The position numbers and the translations under genes are program-made. A stretch of 64,000 bases of DNA from an uncultured Shimia sp. (lineage in GTDB: Bacteria > Pseudomonadota > Alphaproteobacteria > Rhodobacterales > Rhodobacteraceae): NCBI RefSeq assembly GCF_947498095.1, contig NZ_CANMJE010000001.1:1-64000 (forward strand), in the 5' to 3' direction. This document shows, one piece after another, positions 18,140 to 26,573 of this stretch. The notes under the pieces were generated by a model that was not told the origin of the DNA, ran no database searches, and saw only the letters and a list, made by a program, of their open reading frames with translations. Position 1 is the first letter of the stretch; every line of letters starts with the position of its first letter.

Positions 18140-18790
18140 ATGGCAGGCCAGACCGACACCATCATCGACGCCATCCTTGGCGACATCGAAAGCGGCACGC
18201 TCAATCCCGGCGACGGGATTGACGAAACTGCGCTGGCCACCCGCCTCGGCGTCTCGCGCACGCCCTTGCGCGAGGCCATGATCCAACTGGAAACCGCTGG
18301 CCTTATCACCCGCCAACCCCGCAAGGGTGCTGTGGTCTTCAAACCTTCGCTGGAAGAGTTCCTCGCCATCCTCGAAGTCCACGCCAAGCTCGAAGGTCAG
18401 GCCGCAGGCCTCGCGGCGCGCCGCCTTTCGACCGATCACGCCAAGGAACTGGAACGCATCGTCGTAGCCTGCGAACACCACGCCGCCACCAAGGGCGACG
18501 CCGACCCCGACGGCTATTACCAGCTGAACCTCGACTTTCACCGCATCATCGCCATCGCCGCCGGAAATCCGTTCTTGCTCGAAATGATCAAGACAAACGC
18601 CCGCAAGCTCATGGCCTACTACCGCGCCCGCTATCAATATGTCGGCGCCATCGCCGACAGCGCCAAAGACCATCGCGAGATCGCCACGCTGATCACCGCC
18701 CGCGACGCCGAGGCCGCCGAACAGCGCATGGCCCGCCACGTGCAGTTCGATCAGGTCACGGCAATGGATTTGCTGGCGGTGTTGAGTTGA
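18140..18790 (+). CDS. GntR-family (FadR subfamily) transcriptional regulator
   Basis: 216 residues. The N-terminal winged helix is TIIDAILGDIESGTLNPGDG, then TRLGVSRTPLREAMIQLE and GLITRQPRKGAVV; the C-terminal all-alpha FCD effector domain includes HAKLEGQAAGLAARR and NLDFHRIIAIAAGN with metal-binding His positions. It lies 26 bp after hpaI on the same strand, so it probably autoregulates the hpa operon. A pathway acid is the likely effector. Confidence 0.87.
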   Translation: MAGQTDTIIDAILGDIESGTLNPGDGIDETALATRLGVSRTPLREAMIQLETAGLITRQPRKGAVVFKPSLEEFLAILEVHAKLEGQAAGLAARRLSTDHAKELERIVVACEHHAATKGDADPDGYYQLNLDFHRIIAIAAGNPFLLEMIKTNARKLMAYYRARYQYVGAIADSAKDHREIATLITARDAEAAEQRMARHVQFDQVTAMDLLAVLS

Positions 18791-18807
18791 CGCCCAAAGT
18801 CCCCGGG

Positions 18808-19185
18808 ATGGGCACAACCCAGCTTCACAGCATCACCCCCTACTTCACGGTGAAGGACGCAGATCTTCTAATCGCTTTTCTGACGCAGGCATTCAATGCG
18901 CGCATCATCAGGGAAAACCGCTATGAGGACGGGCACGTGCAACATGCTCGCCTGCAAATGGGAGACTCGGTGCTGATGCTGAACCAAAGCTCGTCAGATT
19001 ATCCGCCCAACACGTCCCAGATGCACCTCTATGTCGACGACGTAGACACCACACACGCCACCGCATTGGCGCTTGGCGCAACCTCGATCATGCAGCCCAA
19101 CGACAGACCTCACGGGGATCGCATGGCCGGGCTGACAGACCCCTGCTGCAACCTTTGGTGGGTCGCCGCGCCGATCATCGCTTGA
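18808..19185 (+). CDS. VOC (glyoxalase/PhnB-like) family protein
   Basis: 125 residues from the ATG at 18808 (MGTTQLHSITPYFTVKDADL). An in-frame TTG at 18787 overlaps the previous stop, but the ATG fits homologues, which begin just before the SITPYLTVxDA segment. A single betaalphabetabetabeta module with HVQHARLQMGDSVLML, MHLYVDDVDTTHATALALGA and GDRMAGLTDPCCNLWWVA, close to the PhnB/YdhR-like group of unknown biochemical role. It is translationally close to the GntR regulator. A decayed C-terminal copy of a related gene lies at 25686-25781. Confidence 0.8.
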   Translation: MGTTQLHSITPYFTVKDADLLIAFLTQAFNARIIRENRYEDGHVQHARLQMGDSVLMLNQSSSDYPPNTSQMHLYVDDVDTTHATALALGATSIMQPNDRPHGDRMAGLTDPCCNLWWVAAPIIA

Positions 19186-19276
19186 ATTCGCAAAGCGCGT
19201 CTTTGAACGCTTTTCACCAAATCTGTGATGCTTTTTATGCTAATGAAGCATCGAAAATGGCCTTTCGCGACTACGC

Positions 19277-20287
19277 TCACCAAGTATCCGATAGGATAAA
19301 CCCGCTTGGGAATGGGTCGCTTGGGTCCAGACCAATTTGCGAAACACCGTAAATCCAACATTGACCTGAAACGCGAACGCGGCTGCCCTGATGGTCCCCA
19401 ACTTGAGCCTCTCCCAACAGTTCGGCCTTAAACTCACCGCCGATGATCGAGCGGGTGATAAGCGTGTCTCCGGGACGGAGTTCACCTTGCGCATGTAAGA
19501 CTGCGACGGTCGAGTTGGTGCCAGTACCGCAAGGAGAGCGATCGGCGCGTGCTGGCTTGAGCGTCGTGCAATGGCGCATTGCACCATCATCGTCACGGGA
19601 TCGGAACATAACATAGGCCAGCCCATGCACCTGCGGGATCTCTGGATGCGTGATGTCGGTTTGAGCGGCAATCAAGTCGCGCAGCACGACACCCTTATCC
19701 GCCAGTTCACGGGCATTTTCCGGAGCGATTTTCAGGTCAATCTGATCGACATCCACCAACGCATAAAACACACCGCCATAGCACAGATCATAGGTCACTT
19801 CTCCCCAATCGATCGTTTCGATCGTGCCACCCGAGAGTGCCACAAAGGATGGAGGCATATCCAGGCTAACGCTGGTGACCTTACCGTCCTTGCAGGTCGC
19901 GCAGGCGCGTACGAGGCCCGAGGCCGTATCAAGGGTGACCACTGTTTCCGGCTCGACCATTTCCATCATGCCGGTTTCCAGAATTGCGGTGACGGCACAC
20001 ATTGAGTTTGAGCCTGACATGGCGTGAGCCTGATCGGTCTGCAGCACGATCATGCCAAAGTCGGCGTCTGGATGACAGGCTGGTGGGATCAGCACGAACG
20101 AATGGTTTGCAGCGCCGCGTGGTTCGGAGCAAAGCCAGCGGCGCAGGCTGTCGTCCACCTCGTTGATATGAGCCAGCTTGGCCGCCATCGTATCACCTGG
20201 GATATCGAGCACCCCACCGGTGATGACCCGGCCGATCTCGCCGGCGCAATGCACGTCAACGGTTTGCAAGGTGCGTTTCCAGCGCAT
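19277..20287 (-). CDS. Proline racemase family enzyme, Ser/Cys type (probable hydroxyproline 2-epimerase)
   Basis: 336 residues. Active-site motif I reads MSGSNSMCAVTA, so the usual first Cys is Ser91; motif II is RSPCGTGTNSTV with Cys253. The family has Cys/Cys (racemase or epimerase), Ser/Cys (4-hydroxyproline epimerase and/or trans-3-hydroxyproline dehydratase) and Cys/Thr (dehydratase) classes, and this is the Ser/Cys class. Genes upstream in the operon encode a D-amino acid dehydrogenase and a DHDPS-family enzyme. That set favours 4-hydroxyproline epimerisation, D-hydroxyproline oxidation and then deamination. trans-3-Hydroxyproline dehydration remains possible. Confidence 0.85.
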   Translation of the reverse strand: MRWKRTLQTVDVHCAGEIGRVITGGVLDIPGDTMAAKLAHINEVDDSLRRWLCSEPRGAANHSFVLIPPACHPDADFGMIVLQTDQAHAMSGSNSMCAVTAILETGMMEMVEPETVVTLDTASGLVRACATCKDGKVTSVSLDMPPSFVALSGGTIETIDWGEVTYDLCYGGVFYALVDVDQIDLKIAPENARELADKGVVLRDLIAAQTDITHPEIPQVHGLAYVMFRSRDDDGAMRHCTTLKPARADRSPCGTGTNSTVAVLHAQGELRPGDTLITRSIIGGEFKAELLGEAQVGDHQGSRVRVSGQCWIYGVSQIGLDPSDPFPSGFILSDTW

Positions 20288-20298
20288 CGTTCAACTCC

Positions 20299-21549
20299 TC
20301 AAAATCGGTCAACACGATAGGGTTTCATGTCGACAGCTGGTTCGCCACCAATGATAAGATCCCCCATCAGATGGGCGCAGGTCGCGGCATAGGTCAGACC
20401 CAGATGGCCGTGTCCGGTAGCATAAAACACACCAGGTGTTTTGGCTGAGGCTGACATGACAGGGATGGTGTCAGGGAAAGCAGGGCGGTGTCCCATCCAT
20501 TCGGAGGAATCTGCGACTTTCAGATTTGGCAATGCCTCTAAGGCGCGGCGCACTGTGATCTTGGCGCGCCGGTAATCCGGGGTGGCGTCCAAGCCTGCCA
20601 TTTCAACTGTGCCACCCACGCGAATGCCGCCCGCCGTGGGGCTGACCATGAATGCCTTAGCTGGCCAAATGATCGAATGGGCCAACGAGATACCAGGTGC
20701 CGCAATCTGAGTATGATAGCCGCGTTCAGTTTCAAGCGGCATGGGTTCGTCCAGCTGTTGGGAGAGCCGTGCCGTGTAAGCCCCGGCGCACAGGACCACA
20801 TCGTCGGCCTGAAGTACCTCATCATTGTTTAGTCGAACCACGGAGATTCGATCAGAACGGGAGAACCCGGTTACATTGGCCCGGCGAACACTTCCGCCCA
20901 GAGCTAAAAACCGGTCAACCAGACGCAACACGAACTGCTCTGGATCGGCTAGGGTGCGGTTGTCAGGCAGCAAAACCGCCTTGGTGATGTCCTTGGTGAT
21001 TTCCGGCTCAAGCCTACGGATGGCGGCGGTGTCCAACACGTCGTAGTCAAATCCGAACCGATCCAGCATGTCGATGCGTTCCCGGTCGGCTTGGAACTCG
21101 ACTTCGTTGGCGTAAAGCGACAAGCAGCCTGTCTTTGAGAGTTGTTCACCAATACCGATTTCATTCATCAAGGCCTTCGTGTCGGCTAGCGCGCGGTCGC
21201 AAAGCGCTGCGCCCGCGGTTTCCAATCGGCGCACGACCGATGGGCGGCTGGCAGCCAGAAATCGTGCAAACCAAGGAACCAAGCGGGGCATGTAACGCGG
21301 GCTGACCCGGATTGGTCCTTCGGGGTCCATCATCCAGCCGGGAATCTGCTTCCATGTTGATGGGCGCGCAACAGGCATAAACTCGGTCACTGCAATCGAG
21401 GCCATGTTGCCAAAAGACGCCCCTGATCCAGGGGCATCACGGTCGATCAACGTCACTGAACGCCCACGCTTTTGCAGCTCATGGGCGATAGCGGCCCCTA
21501 TTGCTCCGGCACCGATCACAACAGTGGATGTGGGAGACGATGCGCTCAC
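20299..21549 (-). CDS. DadA-like FAD D-amino acid dehydrogenase (probable D-hydroxyproline dehydrogenase)
   Basis: 416 residues. The N-terminal dinucleotide-binding VVIGAGAIGAAIAHELQKRG is followed by LIDRDAPGSGASFGNMASI, the DadA/DAAO pattern. The C-terminus has WMGHRPAFPDTIPVM and FYATGHGHLGLTYAATC, contacting FAD as in the DAO family. It would oxidise a D-amino acid to an imine, passing electrons to the respiratory chain. It lies 11 bp upstream of the epimerase gene in the same operon, so the epimerase product is the likely substrate. Confidence 0.85.
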   Translation of the reverse strand: MSASSPTSTVVIGAGAIGAAIAHELQKRGRSVTLIDRDAPGSGASFGNMASIAVTEFMPVARPSTWKQIPGWMMDPEGPIRVSPRYMPRLVPWFARFLAASRPSVVRRLETAGAALCDRALADTKALMNEIGIGEQLSKTGCLSLYANEVEFQADRERIDMLDRFGFDYDVLDTAAIRRLEPEITKDITKAVLLPDNRTLADPEQFVLRLVDRFLALGGSVRRANVTGFSRSDRISVVRLNNDEVLQADDVVLCAGAYTARLSQQLDEPMPLETERGYHTQIAAPGISLAHSIIWPAKAFMVSPTAGGIRVGGTVEMAGLDATPDYRRAKITVRRALEALPNLKVADSSEWMGHRPAFPDTIPVMSASAKTPGVFYATGHGHLGLTYAATCAHLMGDLIIGGEPAVDMKPYRVDRF

Positions 21550-21604
21550 AGTTCGCCCCTTACGGCAAGGAAGCCGGAGACAGTCAAAGCCCCGGCCTCA
21601 TAGG

Positions 21605-22495
21605 TTACATGGCCAGGATCGGGGCCATCGCGTCTTTCAGGTCGGCTTTTTCGGCATCGGTCAGCGGACCAAGCGGCGCCCGGCATTCGCCCACCGGCAG
21701 GCCCTGCAACTCACAGCCATACTTAATCTTCTGCACGAACTTGCCTGATTCAAGGATGTTCATTGCCCGGTAGAGCTTGGTCATGATGTCCTTGGCCTTG
21801 ACCAATTCCCCGGCTTTGTAAGCCCGATCCAGATCACAACAAGCCTTGGCCAGGAAATTTGATGGTCCGCAAATCCAGCTTTCCGCGCCCCAGAACATGA
21901 AATCCAAGGCGATGTCATCCGAGCCGGAAATCAGCTGGATTTTGCCCTCGTATCGGGTGGAGATATCGACCGCGCGTTGCAACACGCCCGAGCTTTCCTT
22001 AATCCCGATCACACGTGGGTTGTCGGCGAAATGGTCCATCAATTCGAAAGAAATGTCCGCACCATCCTTGGCCGGATAGCTGTAGAGCACCAGGTTCACA
22101 TCAACCGCATCCAGAACGGTTTCGTAGTGCTTTATCAACTCGTCCTGCGTGGGCCGGGTGTAAACTGGCGGCGCCAGCAGCACGTTGTCATAACCAATCT
22201 CCTTGGCGATGGCGCTCTGTTCGATCACTTCGCGGGTTGCCATGGCGTTGGTACCAGCGATCAGGATTTCATCGTCGTTGGCAAAATCCTTGACGAACTC
22301 CAGAACCGCGCGGCGCTCCTCGGTTGATTGCGAGAAATACTCACCTGTTGATCCGTTTGGCACCCAGCCGGTCACGCCAGCCTCACGGAAATGGGTCAAC
22401 AGCTTTTCAAATGCATTGAAGTCGATCTTGTCGTTCGCATCAAAAGGCGTAACAAGAGCTGGCATGACGCCGGAGAGTTTCACATTGTAACTCAT
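21605..22495 (-). CDS. DHDPS/NAL-family lyase (probable pyrroline-4-hydroxy-2-carboxylate deaminase)
   Basis: 296-residue TIM-barrel class I aldolase-family protein. Schiff-base Lys166 lies in VIGIKESSG, Tyr138 in VLYSYP, and the pyruvate-binding GSTGEYFSQ (48-56) replaces GTTGE. With a hydroxyproline-type epimerase and a D-amino acid dehydrogenase downstream, the best fit is LhpC-like 1-pyrroline-4-hydroxy-2-carboxylate deaminase, giving 2-oxoglutarate semialdehyde. True dihydrodipicolinate synthase is less likely in this context. A semialdehyde dehydrogenase, needed to finish the route, is not in the cluster. Confidence 0.82.
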   Translation of the reverse strand: MSYNVKLSGVMPALVTPFDANDKIDFNAFEKLLTHFREAGVTGWVPNGSTGEYFSQSTEERRAVLEFVKDFANDDEILIAGTNAMATREVIEQSAIAKEIGYDNVLLAPPVYTRPTQDELIKHYETVLDAVDVNLVLYSYPAKDGADISFELMDHFADNPRVIGIKESSGVLQRAVDISTRYEGKIQLISGSDDIALDFMFWGAESWICGPSNFLAKACCDLDRAYKAGELVKAKDIMTKLYRAMNILESGKFVQKIKYGCELQGLPVGECRAPLGPLTDAEKADLKDAMAPILAM

Positions 22496-22548
22496 TTTGA
22501 TGATCCTAGTGTTGGAGGGAAACGGAAACCGGGGCTTCCGGAAAACAG

Positions 22549-23799
22549 TCAGATAACAGCCCGTTCAATAACGCGCTCGCCCTTGGCAAAACGCTCATAC
22601 AGGAACGGTGACAGGTCCATCGAGCGAAACTCGCCATAGATGATCTGCTCGGCCACGCCACGCCCAACGGCCGGGCCCTGTTGTGAGCCATGACCCGAAG
22701 AACCGTTGGTGAAGTGAAAATTCGACACCTCGTCATGCGGGCCAATCACCACGTTGAAATCAAAGGTGTTGAAGTCGTAGTGTCCAATCCAAAAGTCGAT
22801 GATCTCGACATCTTTGAACTGTGGAATGCGGTTGGCGATGATTGGGTGGACCTTGTCTTCCCAGATGGTTTCCTCGGCTGAGAAATCATCGACATCGACC
22901 GTTGCGTCCTCACCCAGCGGCGGGCAGCCGACAAGGTAATCATCACCGAACTGGCGGAAATGAACACCCGTCGGGTCGATCGTCAACGGCAGATCGCGGT
23001 CAAGTGGTTCCTTGGCGCGGAAGATGAAAGTATAGCGCCGCTTGGATTGAATATCGAGTTTGAGGCCGGCCATGTCGGCGACAATCCCGGCCCGGGTGCC
23101 CGAGGCATTGACGATGGCGCCGGCCTCGATGGTTTCGCCCGAAGCAAGGGTCACACTGGTCACCTTGTCGCCATCGCGACCAATCGCCGTGACCGTATTT
23201 TGAACATAGTCGACACCGTTTGCGATCGATTTCTTAATCAGCCATTCAACCATCAAGGGCGCGTTGTAATAGCCCTCATCAACCGTGTTGAGGCTGCCCG
23301 CTTCGATGTCATCGAGTTTGTAGAACGGATAGGCCGCGGCGATTTCCTTGGATGTCACCATCTTGGTGCCCGCGCCACAGTCTTCCTGCACGCTCTGGTC
23401 CCGGTGCAGAACCTTGGTCAGTTCGGCGTTATCGGACAGATAGAGATACCCAAAGTTGCGAATATCTAGGTTCGGCACCTCTGGGTCACCACCCAGGTTG
23501 TTGCGGAAGTCCCCAATGAACTCTGCTGCATATTGGCCGATCTTGACGTTGATCGGGTTGGCAAATTGCTGGCGCATGCAGTTGTTGGACGCGCCAGTCT
23601 GCGCCTTGGCGAAGGTCGGATCGGGCTCGACCACCAGCACTTTGCCTTTGAAGTCAGGGTTCGATGCAAGGAACCATGCGGTGCAGGCCCCCATGGTGGC
23701 GCCGCCGATAATCACGACATCATAAGCGCCGTGCTTTGGCTTTGCGGAAAACCCGGGGAGATCCATTTCCCAAGAGGAGTCTTTGGATGTCGGTTTCAT
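22549..23799 (-). CDS. FAD-dependent oxidoreductase, DAO/sarcosine-oxidase-like
   Basis: 416 residues from the ATG at 23799. The frame stays open upstream, but that part lies in the neighbouring SDR gene and a purine-rich agaagaagagacg precedes this ATG. Features: DVVIIGGATMGACTAWFLAS (FAD Rossmann motif, about 26-45), QTGASNNCMRQQFANP, NTVDEGYYNAPLMVEWLI, and HFTNGSSGHGSQQGPAVGRG near the end, similar to FOXRED1/sarcosine-dehydrogenase-like enzymes. It probably oxidises a secondary or N-methylated amino acid. It sits between the SDR and the DHDPS-family gene, all on one strand. Confidence 0.82.
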   Translation of the reverse strand: MKPTSKDSSWEMDLPGFSAKPKHGAYDVVIIGGATMGACTAWFLASNPDFKGKVLVVEPDPTFAKAQTGASNNCMRQQFANPINVKIGQYAAEFIGDFRNNLGGDPEVPNLDIRNFGYLYLSDNAELTKVLHRDQSVQEDCGAGTKMVTSKEIAAAYPFYKLDDIEAGSLNTVDEGYYNAPLMVEWLIKKSIANGVDYVQNTVTAIGRDGDKVTSVTLASGETIEAGAIVNASGTRAGIVADMAGLKLDIQSKRRYTFIFRAKEPLDRDLPLTIDPTGVHFRQFGDDYLVGCPPLGEDATVDVDDFSAEETIWEDKVHPIIANRIPQFKDVEIIDFWIGHYDFNTFDFNVVIGPHDEVSNFHFTNGSSGHGSQQGPAVGRGVAEQIIYGEFRSMDLSPFLYERFAKGERVIERAVI

Positions 23800-23830
23800 G
23801 ATGTCGTCTCTTCTTCTACTAAACTCAGGA

Positions 23831-24538
23831 TCAGACCGAGCGGGTGATGCCACCGTCAACACGAATGTTCTGACCGGTGATATAGGCGCCACCTTCAGAG
23901 GCGAGGAAGCCGACTGTGGCTGCAATCTCGTCAAAGGACTTGCCGTAGCGCTCCATCGGGATCTTGGCCATAAAGTCCGGGTTTTCCGGCAGGCTGTCGA
24001 TAAAGCCGGGCAGCACATTGTTCATACGCACGTTGTCAGAGGCATAGTTGTCTGCAAACAGCTTGCTATAGGCCGCCAGACCGGCCCGCATCACACCCGA
24101 AGTCGGGAAGACCGGATCCGGCTCAAAGGCGGCGAAGGTCGAAATATTGATGATCGTGCCAGATTTCTGTTTGATCATGATCGGCGCAACGATGCGCGTG
24201 GCGCGCACGGCATTGAGGAAGTACACCTCCATACCTTCGTGCCAATCGTCATCGCTGATCTCAAGGATCGGAGCGCGTGGACCATGGCCCGCCGAATTGA
24301 CCAGAACATCCACGCGGCCCCATTTTTTCAAAACCGCATCGACAAGCTTTTGCATGTCGTCGCTGGATTTATTGGTGCCGGTCATACCGATGCCGCCTAG
24401 TTCATTGGCCAATGCCTCTCCCTTGCCGGATGAGGACAGAATGGCGACATTGAACCCGTCTGCAGCCAGACGGCGCGCACTGTCTGCGCCCATACCACTG
24501 CCACCACCCATGATGATTGCCACTTTTTTGTCAGCCAT
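23831..24538 (-). CDS. Short-chain dehydrogenase/reductase (classical SDR)
   Basis: 235 residues. The cofactor motif is IMGGGSGMGADSARRLA (TGxxxGxG equivalent with GGGSGMG), then NSAGHGPR, a catalytic Ser in the NISTFAAF region, Y-S-K in AGLAAYSKLFADNYASD, and a C-terminal FLASEGGAYITGQNIRVDGG typical of FabG-like SDRs. It is first in the minus-strand operon, divergent from the LysR gene. It probably reduces or oxidises an intermediate of the amino-acid route downstream. Substrate unknown. Confidence 0.85.
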   Translation of the reverse strand: MADKKVAIIMGGGSGMGADSARRLAADGFNVAILSSSGKGEALANELGGIGMTGTNKSSDDMQKLVDAVLKKWGRVDVLVNSAGHGPRAPILEISDDDWHEGMEVYFLNAVRATRIVAPIMIKQKSGTIINISTFAAFEPDPVFPTSGVMRAGLAAYSKLFADNYASDNVRMNNVLPGFIDSLPENPDFMAKIPMERYGKSFDEIAATVGFLASEGGAYITGQNIRVDGGITRSV

Positions 24539-24661
24539 TGTTCGTCTCCCTGCAGTCGTCGGATTTCCTTTGAAATCAACATGGCGCTTAGTACGCGGTT
24601 TGACTAATCAGTATTTCTGCCATAACACTGTAGAAAATCTATTACCTTGCGGGGAATTCCA

Positions 24662-25534
24662 TTGCGAAACCTGCCGCCATTGAACTCTCTCAAGGCCTTT
24701 GAGGCTTCGGGGCGACACTTGAACTTCAGGATTGCCGCCGAAGAATTGGGGGTCACTCAAGGCGCTGTTGCACAGCAAGTGCGGGCGTTAGAGGCCCTTT
24801 TGAAAGTCAAACTTTTCCGCCGGCACGCGCGAGGACTTGAGCTGTCAGACGAGGGGCGCAGGTATCTTCCGCCAATCCGACGCGCCTTTGACATGATCGC
24901 CGAAGCAAGTGAGAACCTTGCACCCAAAGATGTCGTAGCAACCATTAGTTCTACACCGTCGTTCGCTACGCGGTGGCTGGTTCCCAGGCTTGGTGCTTTT
25001 GCGAAAGATCACCCCGAGGTTCGGTTGCGCCTTGACGCCTCAAACGCTCTTTCTAACTTCCAATCGGATGGTGTTGATGTTGCAATCCGACAGGGCAAAC
25101 CACCTTTTGGGCCCGGTCTGACTGCAGAACCGCTGTTTGCGTCTGAGTTGATCGCGGTCTGCCATCCGGAATTGGCAATCGGCAAAACGCCAATCTCATC
25201 TCCCGGCGATTTGCTGAACCACGTTCTGCTTGAAGATGCCCACGGCCAATGGCCCCTATTTCTGGAAAGCGCTCTGGGCGGCGGGCAAATCTCTGACATG
25301 CGAACGATGAATTTCAGCCAAACTTCTTTGGCCATAGATGCAGCCGTCGCGCGCCAGGGCGTCGCGCTGACCATTCGGGCATTCGTAGAGGAAGATCTTG
25401 CATCCAACCGCCTCTGCCAGCCTTTCCCTTTTTCGGTCACTGCCGAGGAAGGTTACTTTGTGGTCGCGCCAAGAGAACCACGTAACGCCAGAGTGGTTTC
25501 TGTCTTGCGCAGATGGCTCGTTGAGCAAACGTGA
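24662..25534 (+). CDS. LysR-family transcriptional regulator (GcvA-like)
   Basis: 290 residues from the TTG at 24662, which has GGGGA at good spacing; an in-frame TTG at 24647 would add five residues. N-terminal wHTH: RNLPPLNSLKAFEASGRHLN, then AEELGVTQGAVAQQVRALE, a GcvA/AmpR-like start. The periplasmic-binding-like effector domain follows (SSTPSFATRWLVPRLGAF onward). It is divergent from the SDR-led operon across a 123-bp gap, so it most likely regulates that operon. Confidence 0.87.
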   Translation: MRNLPPLNSLKAFEASGRHLNFRIAAEELGVTQGAVAQQVRALEALLKVKLFRRHARGLELSDEGRRYLPPIRRAFDMIAEASENLAPKDVVATISSTPSFATRWLVPRLGAFAKDHPEVRLRLDASNALSNFQSDGVDVAIRQGKPPFGPGLTAEPLFASELIAVCHPELAIGKTPISSPGDLLNHVLLEDAHGQWPLFLESALGGGQISDMRTMNFSQTSLAIDAAVARQGVALTIRAFVEEDLASNRLCQPFPFSVTAEEGYFVVAPREPRNARVVSVLRRWLVEQT

Positions 25535-25685
25535 GTAGAATGGTGCTCATTTCTAAAAAGCATTTTTTCGTAGCTTTTTTGAAATTTGTCTTCGTGCTCT
25601 TTTCATCACCGCACACGAACGAACGGCGATTTACATGAACGACGAGGAATCCGCTGCATTTTCTCTATGAGGAAGCTTCTATCTC

Positions 25686-25781
25686 ATGAAGTCCAATGAC
25701 CGAACTCACCGGGATCGCATGGCCGCGCTGACAGAACCCTATGGCAAAACCTGGTGGACCGCCCCACAGATCAGTGCGTAA
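25686..25781 (+). pseudogene. C-terminal remnant of a VOC/PhnB-like gene
   Basis: The frame from 25686 reads MKSNDRTHRDRMAALTEPYG, then KTWWTAPQISA and a stop. It matches the C-terminus of the intact VOC gene ending at 19185 (PNDRPHGDRMAGLTDP...LWWVAAPIIA) and of that family generally. The N-terminal two thirds is absent upstream. It is a broken relic in a short AT-rich accessory stretch. Confidence 0.6.
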
Positions 25782-26043
25782 TCGCCAGAAACGACAGCTT
25801 GCTGACCAAAGGAGACAATCTGGATGGACCAATTTCAGAAAGCACAAAGGTCTGTACCAAAACCTTGCTCGCCGACAAGATGGCACAAAACTCGAACATG
25901 TTCAATTCGTGCGCTTTATGCTTATTTTCAGAAAAACCCTTGCTACATTTTTTGCTGATTTGAAATGCATAGCTTTCTTTCTACCCTCTGGCTTTGGCCC
26001 AAAACGCGACAAGTGAAACGAACATAAGCAAACCTTTTTTGCT

Positions 26044-26295
26044 ATGATGCATGGAACGTTTCAGTGGACCAGCCAGCATTGGCCCCTAAGCGTGCTTCTT
26101 AGGGACGAAGGTATGAAGTTGTTCGAGTTAACTCCCGTAGGCCTAGGTGACGTAGAACGCTTGAAGACTAGCCTTCTTGCCGAGGCCAAAAAGGATGATG
26201 TACCTGAAGTGGTTGAGAAAAGGGGAGATGGTTGGCCTATTCCAAAGAACGGGCTTCGCAAGGCGTTGCAAACAATGAGACTACATCCATTTTAG
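26044..26295 (+). CDS. Small hypothetical protein, doubtful
   Basis: 83-residue open frame, or 60 residues from an internal ATG at 26113 (MKLFELTPVGLGDVERLKTS) preceded by gggacgaagg. The translation is reasonably protein-like (mixed charge, LLAEAKKDDVPEVVEKRGDG) but matches no family I know. It overlaps the end of a minus-strand frame by 15 bp. Confidence 0.25.
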   Translation: MMHGTFQWTSQHWPLSVLLRDEGMKLFELTPVGLGDVERLKTSLLAEAKKDDVPEVVEKRGDGWPIPKNGLRKALQTMRLHPF

Positions 26296-26460
26296 TCCTA
26301 AGCTGTACGGCAGACCTTTCCAAAGGGAACACCGAACTTTCAGATTACCATTGTCGTAGCTATCGATAACAACCCATTCCTTCAGTAAAAGCTCCATGTC
26401 GAGGCTCCTGCCCGCGTCGAAAAACGCGGAAGGGCTCTGCTCGCGGTCGAAGGCCAGCAT
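26281..26460 (-). CDS. Possible small protein or gene remnant, unrecognised
   Basis: 59 codons from the ATG at 26460 (MLAFDREQSPSAFFDAGRSL, then DMELLLKEWVVIDSYDNGNL). The open frame continues upstream without a start to a stop near 26507, so it may be the tail of a decayed gene. Codon use is plausible and the peptide looks protein-like, but I do not recognise the family. Confidence 0.22.
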   Translation of the reverse strand: MLAFDREQSPSAFFDAGRSLDMELLLKEWVVIDSYDNGNLKVRCSLWKGLPYSLGLKWM

Positions 26461-26573
26461 CAGTTGATGGAAGTAAGTACGACAAAGGAAATCGTTGCTG
26501 ATGTTTTGTTAGAGATCGCTCGTAACTAACAATGCGATGAGTGTGTGCTTCGTAAGCGTAGCAGACGCCTCCT

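Larger units (their letters stand above)
25782..26573. other. AT-rich accessory stretch with only weak ORFs
   Basis: About 0.8 kb between the LysR locus and the amidotransferase gene, clearly more AT-rich than the flanks. It holds two short convergent frames (26044-26295 plus and 26281-26460 minus, listed separately). No RNA gene, transposase or repeat was recognised. With the VOC remnant just to the left it looks like a site of past gene loss or insertion. Confidence 0.45.
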
